Shown: positions 1-7,998 of the stretch, piece by piece
Layout: each line of letters starts with the position of its first letter
How positions within the stretch are numbered: the stretch's first letter is position 1
Assembly: GCA_016699835.1 (NCBI GenBank)
Contig: CP064987.1
Span: 558,001 to 622,000, forward strand
DNA: 64,000 nt
Source of the DNA: Phycisphaerales bacterium
GTDB lineage: Bacteria > Planctomycetota > Phycisphaerae > Phycisphaerales > UBA1924
Direction: 5' to 3'
The notes under the pieces: generated by a model
The model's input: only the letters and a program-made list of their open reading frames with translations
Told to the model about the DNA's origin: nothing
Databases searched by the model: none
Position numbers and translations under genes: made by a program

Positions 1-542
1 ACGCCTGCCACGCGGCCCAGAGCCGGGGCTACCACACCTGCCCGTCCAAGTCGATCCCCGCCGAGCAGTTGGAGTCTTTCGTGGTCGACCGATTGCGGGC
101 GCTGGGCCGCGACCGGGAACTGGTCGCCACGATCCTTGATCGGGCCCGGGCCCAGTCGCGGGAGTTGACGGCGCAGCTGGAGGAGCGCCGCGCGACGCTC
201 CAGCGCGAGCTCCGCTGGCTCGCGAGCGACGAGCGCCGCGCCGGGGCCTCCAGCGACGCGGATCGGCTGGCGGAGGTGGCGGAGCGCTCGCGGCAGATCG
301 GAGAGCAGATCCGCGAGATCGAGGAAGAGATCGCCGACGCCGCCAAGACTGAACTCCGCCGCGACCAGGTGGACGCGGCGTTCGCGGAGTTCCGCCCGCT
401 GTGGGACCAGCTGAGCACGCGCGAGCGCACCGAGCTGCTCCGCTCGCTGATCAAGACCATCGAGTACGACGGCAAGGCGGGCGAGGTGACACTGGTCTTC
501 CACCCCGAGTCGTCCCGCCTGGCCGCGGAGTGCAAGTCATGA
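1..542 (+). CDS. Large serine recombinase, C-terminal part (5' partial)
   Basis: The first complete codon is at base 3, and the frame is open from the window edge. The visible part starts inside the recombinase zinc-ribbon (a Cys-x-His near the edge, then HTCPSKS). It is followed by a long charged coiled coil and a C-terminal segment ending at a TGA. This arrangement is typical of large serine recombinases that integrate and excise prophages and mobile islands. The catalytic serine domain must lie to the left. The stop overlaps the next gene's ATG, so the two are probably co-translated. The gene probably marks one end of the prophage that fills the following 34 kb. Confidence 0.85.
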   Translation, partial: ACHAAQSRGYHTCPSKSIPAEQLESFVVDRLRALGRDRELVATILDRARAQSRELTAQLEERRATLQRELRWLASDERRAGASSDADRLAEVAERSRQIGEQIREIEEEIADAAKTELRRDQVDAAFAEFRPLWDQLSTRERTELLRSLIKTIEYDGKAGEVTLVFHPESSRLAAECKS

Positions 543-1030
543 GCCTTCCGGATCGAGCCACGTTCAAGGTCAGCTTCGAGACGGGCGTCAACACCGGCCG
601 CACGATGCGCGTCGGCAGTCCGCCGCCGCCGGTGCCCGCGCCCACGCCGCGCCAGACGCCCCGGCGCGTGCCGCGCGTGGCCAAGCTGATGGCGCTGGCG
701 CTGCGCTTTGACTGGCTGGTGCGAACCGGGCAGGTGAAGGACTTCGCCGAGATCGCGCGGCTCGGACACGTCACCCGCGGACGGCTCAGCCAGATCATGG
801 ACCTCGTAAATCTCGCCCCCGACATCCAGGAGCAACTGCTCTTTCTCGCTCCCGCCGAGCGGGGCAAGGACCGGATCACCGAGAAGCATCTGCGGCCGGT
901 GACCCGCCTGCCGGACTGGGCGGTCCAGCGCCGGGCTTGGCGGGCACTCAACCGCCCTGACGACATGGTGTCAGCCCCCGCGCCGGACGGCGTCGTGGCG
1001 ATGCGTGCGAAGGCTGCGCAAGTCGAGTAA
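539..1030 (+). CDS. ParB/KorB-like helix-turn-helix protein
   Basis: A 163-residue protein whose ATG overlaps the recombinase stop (ATGA). The middle (about residues 70-110) reads as a helix-turn-helix of the ParB/KorB type, with FAEIARLGHVTRGRLSQIM as the recognisable core. The N-terminus is Pro-rich and basic. DNA binding is likely. Position suggests a recombination directionality factor or a regulator of the integrase, but that is inference from context only. An upstream in-frame start at 401 exists, but it would overlap the recombinase by 140 bp. Confidence 0.65.
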   Translation: MSLPDRATFKVSFETGVNTGRTMRVGSPPPPVPAPTPRQTPRRVPRVAKLMALALRFDWLVRTGQVKDFAEIARLGHVTRGRLSQIMDLVNLAPDIQEQLLFLAPAERGKDRITEKHLRPVTRLPDWAVQRRAWRALNRPDDMVSAPAPDGVVAMRAKAAQVE

Positions 1031-1122
1031 ATGTCGGATGTTGTGGAGGGATTCAGGATTCCCTGTCGGACCCTGACAAATACCTGTTCTGTGACATGGT
1101 TCGGGATACACTCGGGTTAACC

Positions 1123-1148
1123 GCCCCGGGTGGAGACCGGGGCTTTCT
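1123..1148 (+). terminator. Hairpin terminator after recombinase operon
   Basis: A perfect 7-bp GC stem (GCCCCGG/CCGGGGC) with a 7-nt loop is followed by TTTCTC. It lies in the 140-bp gap between the HTH gene and the next + strand gene. It fits a rho-independent terminator, although the T tract is short. Confidence 0.55.
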
Positions 1149-1169
1149 CGTAGGCGGAGGCCCGGTTCC

Positions 1170-2336
1170 ATGAGCAGTCTTTCGTTCCGTCGGTTCACAA
1201 GCGCGTACGCGCTGCGGGAGGTCGACCCCGCCGTCCTGATCGACTTCCTGCGGCCCCACGCCGCCTTCCTCGCCGCGAACGGCGTGATGCTGCCGACGGA
1301 CCCGAGGCACCTCGACGTCGAGCGCGTCGAGATCGCGTTGCTCAGCAACATTGGCGCGTTGCCGGTAGAACTGGTCGACGCCCTTTGGCACCTGCACGAG
1401 ATGGCCACCCCACTGGGCATGGAATCGCTGCAGGCCGCCGCGGAAGTTGCGGGCATCGCGCTGCCGGACGACCATGCATCGCCGGCGGACATCGCGGCCC
1501 GCGTCTGGGTCGAGAACCCCGACGTGGTGCGGCGCTGCCACACCGAGATTTCCGTCTCGCGCCGCCGCTCGTTCGAGACCTTCGTCCCCGCGCCCGGTGC
1601 AACGCTCGCTTGGGCGACGCCGGGCCCGGAACGTTTGGCGGCGCTGGAGGCGGGCGTCGTCGCGTGGTACGCGGCGCGTCGCCGCGGGCCGGGGGCGCGG
1701 GTGCTCTTCTTCGACCACGGCGACGAGGTGCGATTCCTCGTGCGGCACGGGGGCCCCTACCGCCGCGAGGGCAGCCTCGACGACGGCAAGCCGGGGTGCG
1801 TCCGCTACCGCCCGATGGCCCATGGGCTGATCGTCTTCGACCGCCGAACGTGGGAACTGCGAATCAACGCCGCGACCAAGGGCGAGTGCGCCGCGTACCG
1901 CCAACTCGTCGGCCAGCACATCTTCGGCCGCGCCGACTTCTTCCCCGCCGATCAGGAGCGGTACGACCTCGAGCCGCTCCGATCCCGGGGCCGGGGCAGC
2001 CTTGTGTGCAAGCACATCACGGGCCTGGCTTCGGTGCGGCTGATCGAACTGGTCATGTACGTGGGCGGCCCGTTCCACAGGCGAAAGGTCGAGAAGGCCG
2101 ACGACGTGCTGCTGGCGCTGGAGCACGCCCGCGAGTCGATCCCCGAGGACGCGCTGCTGAGCGCCGCCACGTTCGAGGTGCGGTTCACCGACGGCCGCAA
2201 GCCCAGGCCGGTCACCATCCGGCACGGCAACCGCGCGACGTACACACGCGACACCGACGCGGATCTCATCGAGACGTTTCTGCGTGGCGGCGGATTCGTG
2301 AAGGGAGGCGGCCATGCGCTTGTGGCAGTCGCTTGA
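1170..2336 (+). CDS. Hypothetical prophage protein, 388 aa
   Basis: I do not recognise this family. It has typical high-GC third positions and even soluble composition, with no signal peptide and no membrane segments. The C-terminal half contains a charged region (residues about 180-390) of alternating hydrophobic strands, and no catalytic motif is evident. The 3' end overlaps the next gene by 23 bp, so the two probably form an operon and may work together. The pair sits between the recombinase module and a sigma-like factor, the usual position for lysogeny or early genes. Confidence 0.6.
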   Translation: MSSLSFRRFTSAYALREVDPAVLIDFLRPHAAFLAANGVMLPTDPRHLDVERVEIALLSNIGALPVELVDALWHLHEMATPLGMESLQAAAEVAGIALPDDHASPADIAARVWVENPDVVRRCHTEISVSRRRSFETFVPAPGATLAWATPGPERLAALEAGVVAWYAARRRGPGARVLFFDHGDEVRFLVRHGGPYRREGSLDDGKPGCVRYRPMAHGLIVFDRRTWELRINAATKGECAAYRQLVGQHIFGRADFFPADQERYDLEPLRSRGRGSLVCKHITGLASVRLIELVMYVGGPFHRRKVEKADDVLLALEHARESIPEDALLSAATFEVRFTDGRKPRPVTIRHGNRATYTRDTDADLIETFLRGGGFVKGGGHALVAVA

Positions 2337-3339
2337 GCGGGTGCAGGGCTGGGCCGGCGTGCGGTCGGTCTGGCGCGAGCACATGGGAGACGACCTGCAG
2401 TTCCTCCAGCCGCTGCTGCGCCCGATGGAGGAACTGGCGATGTCGGTGCCGTGGCCCGGCACCATCGAGGGCCGCAAGGTCGTCGTTCACGACGAGGACG
2501 ACATCGTCGCGGTCGATCCCGAGACCTGCGAGTCCGCGCCGATCCGGCGTGAGGACATCGTGCTGTGGCAGCTCGACGCGGACACGCTGTTCAAGGGCGT
2601 GGCGGCGGCGCTTGGGCTCACGGGAACGCCCTCCTCCGTTGGCATGGGCAACAGGCTGTGGTGGCTGGGAGATTACGTGCCCGTGGAGGGTGAGCGCTTC
2701 CCGGTGTACCTGGCGACGACACGGGACGCGCAGTCGCTGCTCCGCAGCGCCGGACATATCTCGGCGCTATCACAGCGGCCATTCGTGCTCGTCACGCCTA
2801 CGCGGGCCGGCGCAAGCGAGGAACTCAACCGAGTGGTGGAAGGCCGGTCATCGGCATGGATCACGCTTGCCGAATCCGTAACGTGGCAGGGCGAAGGCGT
2901 GTTCGAGCCCAAGCAGTCGCTCGAGCAATCGATGGCCGACTTCAAGGGTCGCCACATCAAGGTCGCAGCCGCCCGGTCCGACACGCCCAGGTTCGCAACG
3001 CCGCCGGGGTCGCGGTGGTCGGATGTGCGGATCCGGTTCACCGATGCGCACACGGTGTCCGTGACCGTCAAGACTCAGACCGGGGTCTTTGATTTCGCCT
3101 CGATGGGTATGGGCGTGGCCAGAACCCGCAAGCCCGACGTCCAGTGGGCGTTGCTCTACGCGTTCGCCAAGGGGCGTGGAACACTGGACTGGCGGAGTCC
3201 GGAGGCGTCTCCCAAGAACCAGAAGCGCCGCGAGCGGCTCGCCGAGAGGCTCCAGGCCTTCTTCGGAATCGACAGCGACCCGATCCGGATCGAAGGCAAT
3301 GGCTGGGCGACGCTGTTCCGCCCCGAGACCGACCATTGA
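2314..3339 (+). CDS. Hypothetical prophage protein, 341 aa
   Basis: The ATG follows a good ribosome binding site (GGGAGG) inside the tail of the preceding gene, so translation is probably coupled. The product is soluble and Trp/Arg-rich, with no signal peptide and no motif I can name. It ends just before a strong terminator hairpin, so it closes the two-gene unit that begins at 1170. Function is unknown. Confidence 0.6.
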   Translation: MRLWQSLERVQGWAGVRSVWREHMGDDLQFLQPLLRPMEELAMSVPWPGTIEGRKVVVHDEDDIVAVDPETCESAPIRREDIVLWQLDADTLFKGVAAALGLTGTPSSVGMGNRLWWLGDYVPVEGERFPVYLATTRDAQSLLRSAGHISALSQRPFVLVTPTRAGASEELNRVVEGRSSAWITLAESVTWQGEGVFEPKQSLEQSMADFKGRHIKVAAARSDTPRFATPPGSRWSDVRIRFTDAHTVSVTVKTQTGVFDFASMGMGVARTRKPDVQWALLYAFAKGRGTLDWRSPEASPKNQKRRERLAERLQAFFGIDSDPIRIEGNGWATLFRPETDH

Positions 3340-3404
3340 CGCCATCGACATGTCGATGAGGGCGAATCGGATTTCTCAAAGTTCTTTGGTGGCATGCACG
3401 GTGC

Positions 3405-3440
3405 GCAACCCGCTGGATTCCAGCGGGTTGCTTCGCTTTT
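3405..3440 (+). terminator. Strong rho-independent terminator
   Basis: A perfect 12-bp stem (GCAACCCGCTGG with its complement) closes a 3-nt ATT loop and is followed by TTCGCTTTT. It lies 65 bp after the preceding stop and 155 bp before the sigma-like gene. The rest of the gap from 3340 to 3594 holds nothing else I can identify. Confidence 0.8.
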
Positions 3441-3594
3441 GGGGCTGCCGCTCGGCCTGAATCTGCGGCCGCCATCGACAAGTCGCCAGTTGGGGACGAC
3501 AGGCCCGCATCCCACGCCAATCCCGCCCCGGTGAGCTCTTCGCCGGACCTGTCGCTCCCCGGGGCCTTCTGGCCATGCCAGAAAGGTCCGGCCT

Positions 3595-4116
3595 ATGTCG
3601 ACTCGCGCCATCGATCCATCCACCCTCAAGTTCGCCAAGTCACTCGTTCGCATCAAAGCCAAGCAACTCCTCCGCGTCATACGCGATCCCGCGACGAGCA
3701 GCCAGCAGGATCTGGAGCAGGATCTCCTGCTGGAGGTGGTCGTGCGCTGGCCCGGCTTTGATCCCAATCGCGGCAACGCCGAGGCGTTCGTCGAGAGCGT
3801 CGTCCGCGCCAAGCTCTGCAAGATGCTCCGCGACGCCAAGCGGGCCAAACGGGTTACGGGCCCGACCGTCAGCGCCGACGGCGGCGACGCGATCGATCCC
3901 GCCGACGATCTTCGCGTCCTGTGCATCCGCATGGATGTCGAGACTGTCGTTGGCAAGCTCGACGCCGTGAAGCGCAGCGTGTGCGATCAGCTGCTGCGCG
4001 AGTCAGTGAGCGAGGCGGCACGCCAGCTCCGCACGCCGCGCTCCACGCTGGAGTACGCGGTTAACAGCGTGCGCGAGCGCTTCGAGAAATCAGATGTTGA
4101 TCAGTATTTCTCGTGA
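3595..4116 (+). CDS. Sigma-70-like / ECF-type sigma factor
   Basis: A 173-residue protein with the layout of a small sigma factor. An N-terminal helical region 2-like part (residues about 35-85) contains WPGFDPNRGNAEAFVESVVR. A C-terminal region 4-like helix-turn-helix (about residues 138-168) contains SVSEAARQLRTPRSTLEYAV. The length fits ECF sigma factors. Its place at the head of the replication block suggests a phage-encoded factor that redirects host RNA polymerase, or a factor that controls phage genes. The assignment rests on pattern and not on a search. Confidence 0.65.
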   Translation: MSTRAIDPSTLKFAKSLVRIKAKQLLRVIRDPATSSQQDLEQDLLLEVVVRWPGFDPNRGNAEAFVESVVRAKLCKMLRDAKRAKRVTGPTVSADGGDAIDPADDLRVLCIRMDVETVVGKLDAVKRSVCDQLLRESVSEAARQLRTPRSTLEYAVNSVRERFEKSDVDQYFS

Positions 4117-4129
4117 ACACGTCCCGCGA

Positions 4130-4148
4130 CGGGTTAGGTGCTCTATGG
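4130..4148 (+). repeat. 19-bp promoter/leader repeat, copy 1
   Basis: The 19-mer CGGGTTAGGTGCTCTATGG occurs here and again, exactly, at 19401-19419. In both places it sits just upstream of a + strand prophage gene, and the motif ends with an ATG. AGGTG four bases before the ATG could act as a ribosome binding site. It may be a phage-specific promoter or leader element. Confidence 0.6.
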
Positions 4149-4183
4149 CAGCACCGCGTTCCTTGCCGCCCTCGGAGATCACC

Positions 4184-4516
4184 ATGAACACCACGCCCCG
4201 CACCGTCTACCGATTCGAGTTCGTGCACCGCGTCGACATCGACGAGGTCGAGCAGACGCTCGCGCTCTCCATCCTGGCGGTCGGTTGCCTGCAGGGCGAG
4301 GCCGCTGTTCGCCTGGACGCGGGCTACGCCATCGACCGTGAGCGCCGCGTGATCGTCGTCGACGGCGACACGGAGACCGGGCGTGCGGTGACCCGCGTCT
4401 TCACCGGCTTCTGCATCCACGAGTACGGCGACGACGCCTTCAGCGTGCGCCGGCCCGGTGACAAAAGCCCGCAAGGTGGTGCTGCCGCCCAAGCGCCCGC
4501 GAGCGCCGTCGCGTGA
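4184..4516 (+). CDS. Hypothetical prophage protein, 110 aa
   Basis: A short acidic protein with a conserved-looking core (FVHRVDIDEVEQTLAL) followed by a beta-rich stretch. I chose the ATG at 4184 because CGGAG stands seven bases before it. A longer in-frame start at 4145 lies within the 19-bp repeat and would add 13 residues. There is no membrane segment or signal. It precedes the Sak4-like ATPase in the replication block. Function is unknown. Confidence 0.6.
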   Translation: MNTTPRTVYRFEFVHRVDIDEVEQTLALSILAVGCLQGEAAVRLDAGYAIDRERRVIVVDGDTETGRAVTRVFTGFCIHEYGDDAFSVRRPGDKSPQGGAAAQAPASAVA

Positions 4517-4635
4517 GCCGCCGCACAAGAGCCACCGCCTCGGACCTGCCGCTCGTGCGGCTGGGCCAGGGCGCGTTTACCCGCGACATCTGGCCCGAAG
4601 ACCTCGACCCCTCAATCCCCAAGCACGGAGTTCAC

Positions 4636-5448
4636 ATGCCCCCAGCCACCCTCATGAACCAGATCAGCAAGGGCCGCAAGGCTCAGCCCCGCCGAGTCAT
4701 GCTCTACGGCACGCACGGCATCGGCAAGAGCACGTTCGGCGCGATGGCCGAGTCACCCATCTTCGTGCCTACCGAGGACGGGCTGGCCGACATCGACTGC
4801 GAGTCGTTCCCGCTGGCCAAGAGCCTCGGCGACGTGATGGCGGCGCTGGAGTCGCTGTACTCCAGCGACCACAAGTACAAGAGCGTCGTCATCGACAGCC
4901 TCGACTGGCTCGAGCGCCTGATCTGGGCCGAGGTGTGCGCCGACGAGAGCGTCGAGAACATCGAGAAGATCGGGTACGCCAAGGGGTACACCTTCGCCGT
5001 CGACAAGTGGCGGATGGTGCTCGGGGCGCTCGATGCCCTACGCAGCGATCGCGGCATGACGATCGTGCTGATCGCGCACGCCAAGATCGAGAAGTTCGAG
5101 AACCCCGAGACCGTGCCGTACGACCGCTACTCGCCGCGCCTGCACAAGCTGGCCAGCGCGCTGGTGCAGGAATGGGCCGACGAGGTGCTCTTCGCCACGT
5201 ACAAGGTCCACACCGTCAAGGTGGCCGAGGGGTTCAACCAGGCCAAGCACAACGGCATCGGCACCGGCGAGCGGATCATCCGCACCGTCGAGCGCCCGGC
5301 CCACGTCGCCAAGAACCGCTTGGGTTTGCCCGACGAGTTGCCTCTCGACTACCGCGTGTACGGCGCGTTCGCCCGCGGCGAGAACCCCTTCGCCGAAGCA
5401 CCCGCATCTTCTGCCCCCGCGTCGTCGCCCGATGCGGCGAGCACCTGA
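4636..5448 (+). CDS. Sak4-like / AAA_24 phage ATPase (RecA-like)
   Basis: A 270-residue P-loop protein with Walker A GTHGIGKST at about residues 25-33 and a Walker B-like VVIDSLDWLE near residue 77. It matches the phage nucleotide-binding AAA_24 family, which includes the Sak4 single-strand annealing and recombination ATPases. The ATG at 4636 has GGAG in front and places Walker A where the family has it. A GTG at 4513 would add 41 residues. It lies directly before a DUF669 ssDNA-binding protein and a RusA resolvase, which is the usual partnership for phage recombination. It probably drives strand annealing or pairing in the cytoplasm. Confidence 0.82.
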   Translation: MPPATLMNQISKGRKAQPRRVMLYGTHGIGKSTFGAMAESPIFVPTEDGLADIDCESFPLAKSLGDVMAALESLYSSDHKYKSVVIDSLDWLERLIWAEVCADESVENIEKIGYAKGYTFAVDKWRMVLGALDALRSDRGMTIVLIAHAKIEKFENPETVPYDRYSPRLHKLASALVQEWADEVLFATYKVHTVKVAEGFNQAKHNGIGTGERIIRTVERPAHVAKNRLGLPDELPLDYRVYGAFARGENPFAEAPASSAPASSPDAAST

Positions 5449-5500
5449 TCCCCATCCATCGCACATCCGCTCTCGCACCTCTGCACAAGGAACCTGACCC

Positions 5501-5968
5501 ATGGCCAGTTTGAACAACTTCGACGCCTCGCAAGTCGATCCCTCCGTGGCGCTCGACCCGCTCCCCGCCGGCAAGTACCTCGCCGTCATCTCCGAGTCGG
5601 AGCTCAAGCCGACCAAGACCGGCGTCGGCAAGTACCTCCAGCTCACGTTTCAGATCATCGACGGCGAGTTCAAGGGCCGCCTGGTCTGGGCCCGCCTCAA
5701 CCTCGAGAACAAGAGCGAGATGACGGTCAAGATCGCTCGCGGCGAGCTCTCGGCCATCTGCCGCGCCATCGGCGTCATGCAGCCCAAGGACTCGGTCGAG
5801 CTGCACAACGTCCCGCTGGAGATCAACGTCGGGCTGAAGAAGCGCGACGACAACGGCGAGTTCACCAACGTCATCAAGGGGTACGCCAAGAAGGGTGGCG
5901 GATCGCCGGTGGCCCGCCGCGCTCCCGTTGGCGTCGGCCCGGGGAGCACGCCACCCTGGAAGCGATAG
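5501..5968 (+). CDS. DUF669 single-stranded DNA-binding protein
   Basis: A 155-residue protein with the DUF669 pattern: an N-terminal FDASQVDPS, a central LPAGKYLAVISESELKPTK, and a strand-rich body. DUF669 proteins accompany Sak4/UvsX-type recombinases and are thought to be phage SSBs. The C-terminus is basic and Pro-rich, unlike the acidic tail of cellular SSB. The gene sits 52 bp after the ATPase, and its 3' end overlaps the likely start of rusA. Confidence 0.8.
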   Translation: MASLNNFDASQVDPSVALDPLPAGKYLAVISESELKPTKTGVGKYLQLTFQIIDGEFKGRLVWARLNLENKSEMTVKIARGELSAICRAIGVMQPKDSVELHNVPLEINVGLKKRDDNGEFTNVIKGYAKKGGGSPVARRAPVGVGPGSTPPWKR

Positions 5969-6354
5969 GCCCACATGGTCGTGTCCTCGAGCTCCCGTAC
6001 CCGCCCAGCGTGAACCACATCTGGCGGCGGATGGGCTCCAGGACCGTGCTGAGCCGCGAGGGACGGCGCTACCGCGCGAGCGTGTGCGCCGCCCTCGCGG
6101 CGAGGCGGGTGGTGCGGATGAACGGGCGGCTCGAGGTGCGTGTCACCGTCTGCCCGCCCGACAACCGCCGCCGCGACCTCGACAACGTGCAGAAAGCCCT
6201 GCTCGATGCGCTCGCCAAAGGCGGTGCGTACCGCGACGACTCGCAGATCGATCGGCTGGTGGTTGAACGCGGCCCGGTGACGCCGGGCGGCAAGGTGCTG
6301 GTGGTGATCGAGCACATCGCTCACCCGGGATCGGAGACCGAGCATGAGCACTGA
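5956..6354 (+). CDS. rusA: RusA-type Holliday junction resolvase
   Basis: RusA-family endonuclease resolving four-way junctions. The diagnostic core is RRRDLDNVQKALLDAL, with the acidic residues of the active site, followed by DDSQIDRLVVERG. The conserved family N-terminus LELPYPPSVNHIW is encoded in frame upstream of the first canonical start (GTG 6010). The only start-like codon with a good ribosome binding site is a CTG at 5956, nine bases after GGGGAG. I therefore extend the gene to 5956; the conservative start is 6010. It lies in the recombination block with the Sak4-like ATPase and SSB. Confidence 0.8.
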   Translation: MEAIGPHGRVLELPYPPSVNHIWRRMGSRTVLSREGRRYRASVCAALAARRVVRMNGRLEVRVTVCPPDNRRRDLDNVQKALLDALAKGGAYRDDSQIDRLVVERGPVTPGGKVLVVIEHIAHPGSETEHEH

Positions 6355-7102
6355 AGAACTGAGCCTGACGAGCCTGAAGATCAACGGCGGAACGCAGCCG
6401 CGGGAGGCGATCTCCGAAGAGACGGTGTCCGAGTACGCCGAGGCCCTGCGCGAGGGCGCGGTTTTCCCGCCGGTGGTGGTGGTCCGCGACGGCGCAAATC
6501 TCTGGCTGGTCGACGGGTTCCACCGGTACCACGCCCACCGGCGCTGCGGGCGGGAGACGATCGCCGCGGACGTGCGCGCCGGCACGCTGCGCGACGCCGT
6601 GCTGCACTCGCTGTCGGCCAACGTCGAACACGGGCTGCGCCGGACCAACGCCGACAAGCGTAAGGCCGTTCTCACGATGCTCACGAACGCACTGGTCGCG
6701 ACGGACGACGATGGCAATCCGTGGTCCAACCGCGAGGTTGCTCGGCGTTGCTGCGTCGGTCCGGATCTCGTGGGCCGTCTTCGAGGCTCACTATCCGAAA
6801 ACGATAGTGAGCCTTCCCAGACTACCCGCTCCTACACCACCAAGCACGGCACGACCGCCGTGATGAAGACCCGGAACATCGGCCGCCGGAAGGCCGGCAA
6901 CCCCGACCGAACCCGCGGTGCCATCGCCCCGAACGCGATGACGCCCGTCCGCGGGCACTCCACCCCGAGCAAGAAGACGGCCATCGAGCTGCCCCACGAC
7001 CCGCGCTGGGCGGCCCGGAGCCTCCTGAGCGCCATGGGCGCGGAGTTCGTCCGCGCCCTGATTCCCGAACTGACCCACTGCCTTGAAGGAGCCCACGAAT
7101 GA
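6344..7102 (+). CDS. ParB-like nuclease-domain protein
   Basis: The N-terminal about 90 residues have the ParB/Srx fold pattern: a substrate-binding strand TSLKINGGTQPRE, then VVVVRDGANLWLVDGFHR, where the DGFHR box is characteristic. A ParB-type HTH follows (SNREVARRCCVGPDLVGRL). The rest is basic and low in complexity. Proteins of this type bind DNA and may act as CTP switches or nucleases. Its ATG overlaps rusA and its end overlaps the next gene, so all are in one transcript. A perfect palindrome lies within the gene. Confidence 0.75.
   Translation: MSTEELSLTSLKINGGTQPREAISEETVSEYAEALREGAVFPPVVVVRDGANLWLVDGFHRYHAHRRCGRETIAADVRAGTLRDAVLHSLSANVEHGLRRTNADKRKAVLTMLTNALVATDDDGNPWSNREVARRCCVGPDLVGRLRGSLSENDSEPSQTTRSYTTKHGTTAVMKTRNIGRRKAGNPDRTRGAIAPNAMTPVRGHSTPSKKTAIELPHDPRWAARSLLSAMGAEFVRALIPELTHCLEGAHE
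6784..6814. repeat. Perfect 12-bp inverted repeat inside the ParB-like gene
   Basis: AGGCTCACTATC and its exact complement are separated by a 7-nt CGAAAAC spacer, within the coding sequence just after the HTH of the ParB-like protein. Such a long perfect dyad is unexpected in coding DNA. It could be an operator or centromere-like site for the ParB-like protein, or an RNA hairpin. Confidence 0.6.
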
Positions 7103-7998
7103 CCACGATGACCCCTCGATTCGCCCTGAACGCCGCCGCCAGCGCCGAGACCGCTGTCGAGCGGGCCCGACGAGCCTCCCGCAACGCCACGCTCTCCCTT
7201 TCCGGCCCCGAGCCGACAGTCACCCGCGTGCTGGTGACTCCCGCGATGGCGATGGACTGGCTCGACAACGCCAACACCTCCAACCGCAAGGTCAGCGACG
7301 CGCACGTCCAGCGCCTCGCCCGCGACATGGCGAGCGGAGAATGGAAGCTGACGCACGAGGGCATCGCCTTCGACCCCAGCGGCATCCTGCTCGACGGCCA
7401 GCACCGGCTCTGGGCGGTGGTGATGTCCGAGACGCCCATCGAGATGCACGTCTGGCGGAACGTCACCCGCGAGGCGCTGATGGCGATCGACTGCGGGAAG
7501 TCCCGCTCGCTCTGCGACGTTCTCCGTCTCGGCGGCGGGCACGGAGAGGTGGGAACGACGGACCTGGCCGTGCTCCGCGCGATGCTCGGCGGGCTCGCCG
7601 GGCCCGTCGCCCTTACGCCCTCCCAGGCGGCCGAAGCGCTGGGCAAGCACGCCGCCGCGGTCAAACTCGCGGTTGAGGCGCTGCCGCGTGCCCGGTGGAT
7701 CGCGTGCGCGGCGACCCGGGCCGTCATCGGACGGGCGTACTACTCGTGCGATCACGACCGGCTCCGCGAGTTCGGGCGGATGCTCGGCACCGGCGTGGTG
7801 CCCGAGGGCGGTGCCGTGGCCGTGGTGCTGCTCCGTCAGTTCCTGTGCGAGAAGGCGGGCCACTCGCGGCAGGCCGGGCACGAGCGGTACACCAAGACGC
7901 AGCGGGCCCTCGTCGCGTTCCTCAAGGGCGAGGCGATCTCCAGGCTGTACGCGGCGACGCAAGAGCACTTCCCCCTGCCCGAGGAGGTGGCCCGCTGA
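7099..7998 (+). CDS. ParB-fold phage protein with DGQHR box
   Basis: A 299-residue protein with a ParB/Srx-like N-terminal half. The sequence SNRKVSDAHVQRLARDM is followed by WKLTHEGIAFDPSGILLDGQHRLWA, split here by its conserved DGQHR box at about residue 99. The C-terminal half is helical and resembles the body of other phage proteins of this type. AAGGAG precedes the ATG, which overlaps the preceding stop (ATGA). Role unknown. DNA binding is likely, and the gene belongs to the replication operon. Confidence 0.65.
   Translation: MTTMTPRFALNAAASAETAVERARRASRNATLSLSGPEPTVTRVLVTPAMAMDWLDNANTSNRKVSDAHVQRLARDMASGEWKLTHEGIAFDPSGILLDGQHRLWAVVMSETPIEMHVWRNVTREALMAIDCGKSRSLCDVLRLGGGHGEVGTTDLAVLRAMLGGLAGPVALTPSQAAEALGKHAAAVKLAVEALPRARWIACAATRAVIGRAYYSCDHDRLREFGRMLGTGVVPEGGAVAVVLLRQFLCEKAGHSRQAGHERYTKTQRALVAFLKGEAISRLYAATQEHFPLPEEVAR

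Noticed and set aside
1053..2477. Long open frame on the minus strand (474 codons)
   Set aside because: It is antisense to two well-formed + strand genes and has the Arg/Ala/Pro-rich composition expected of a shadow of high-GC coding DNA.
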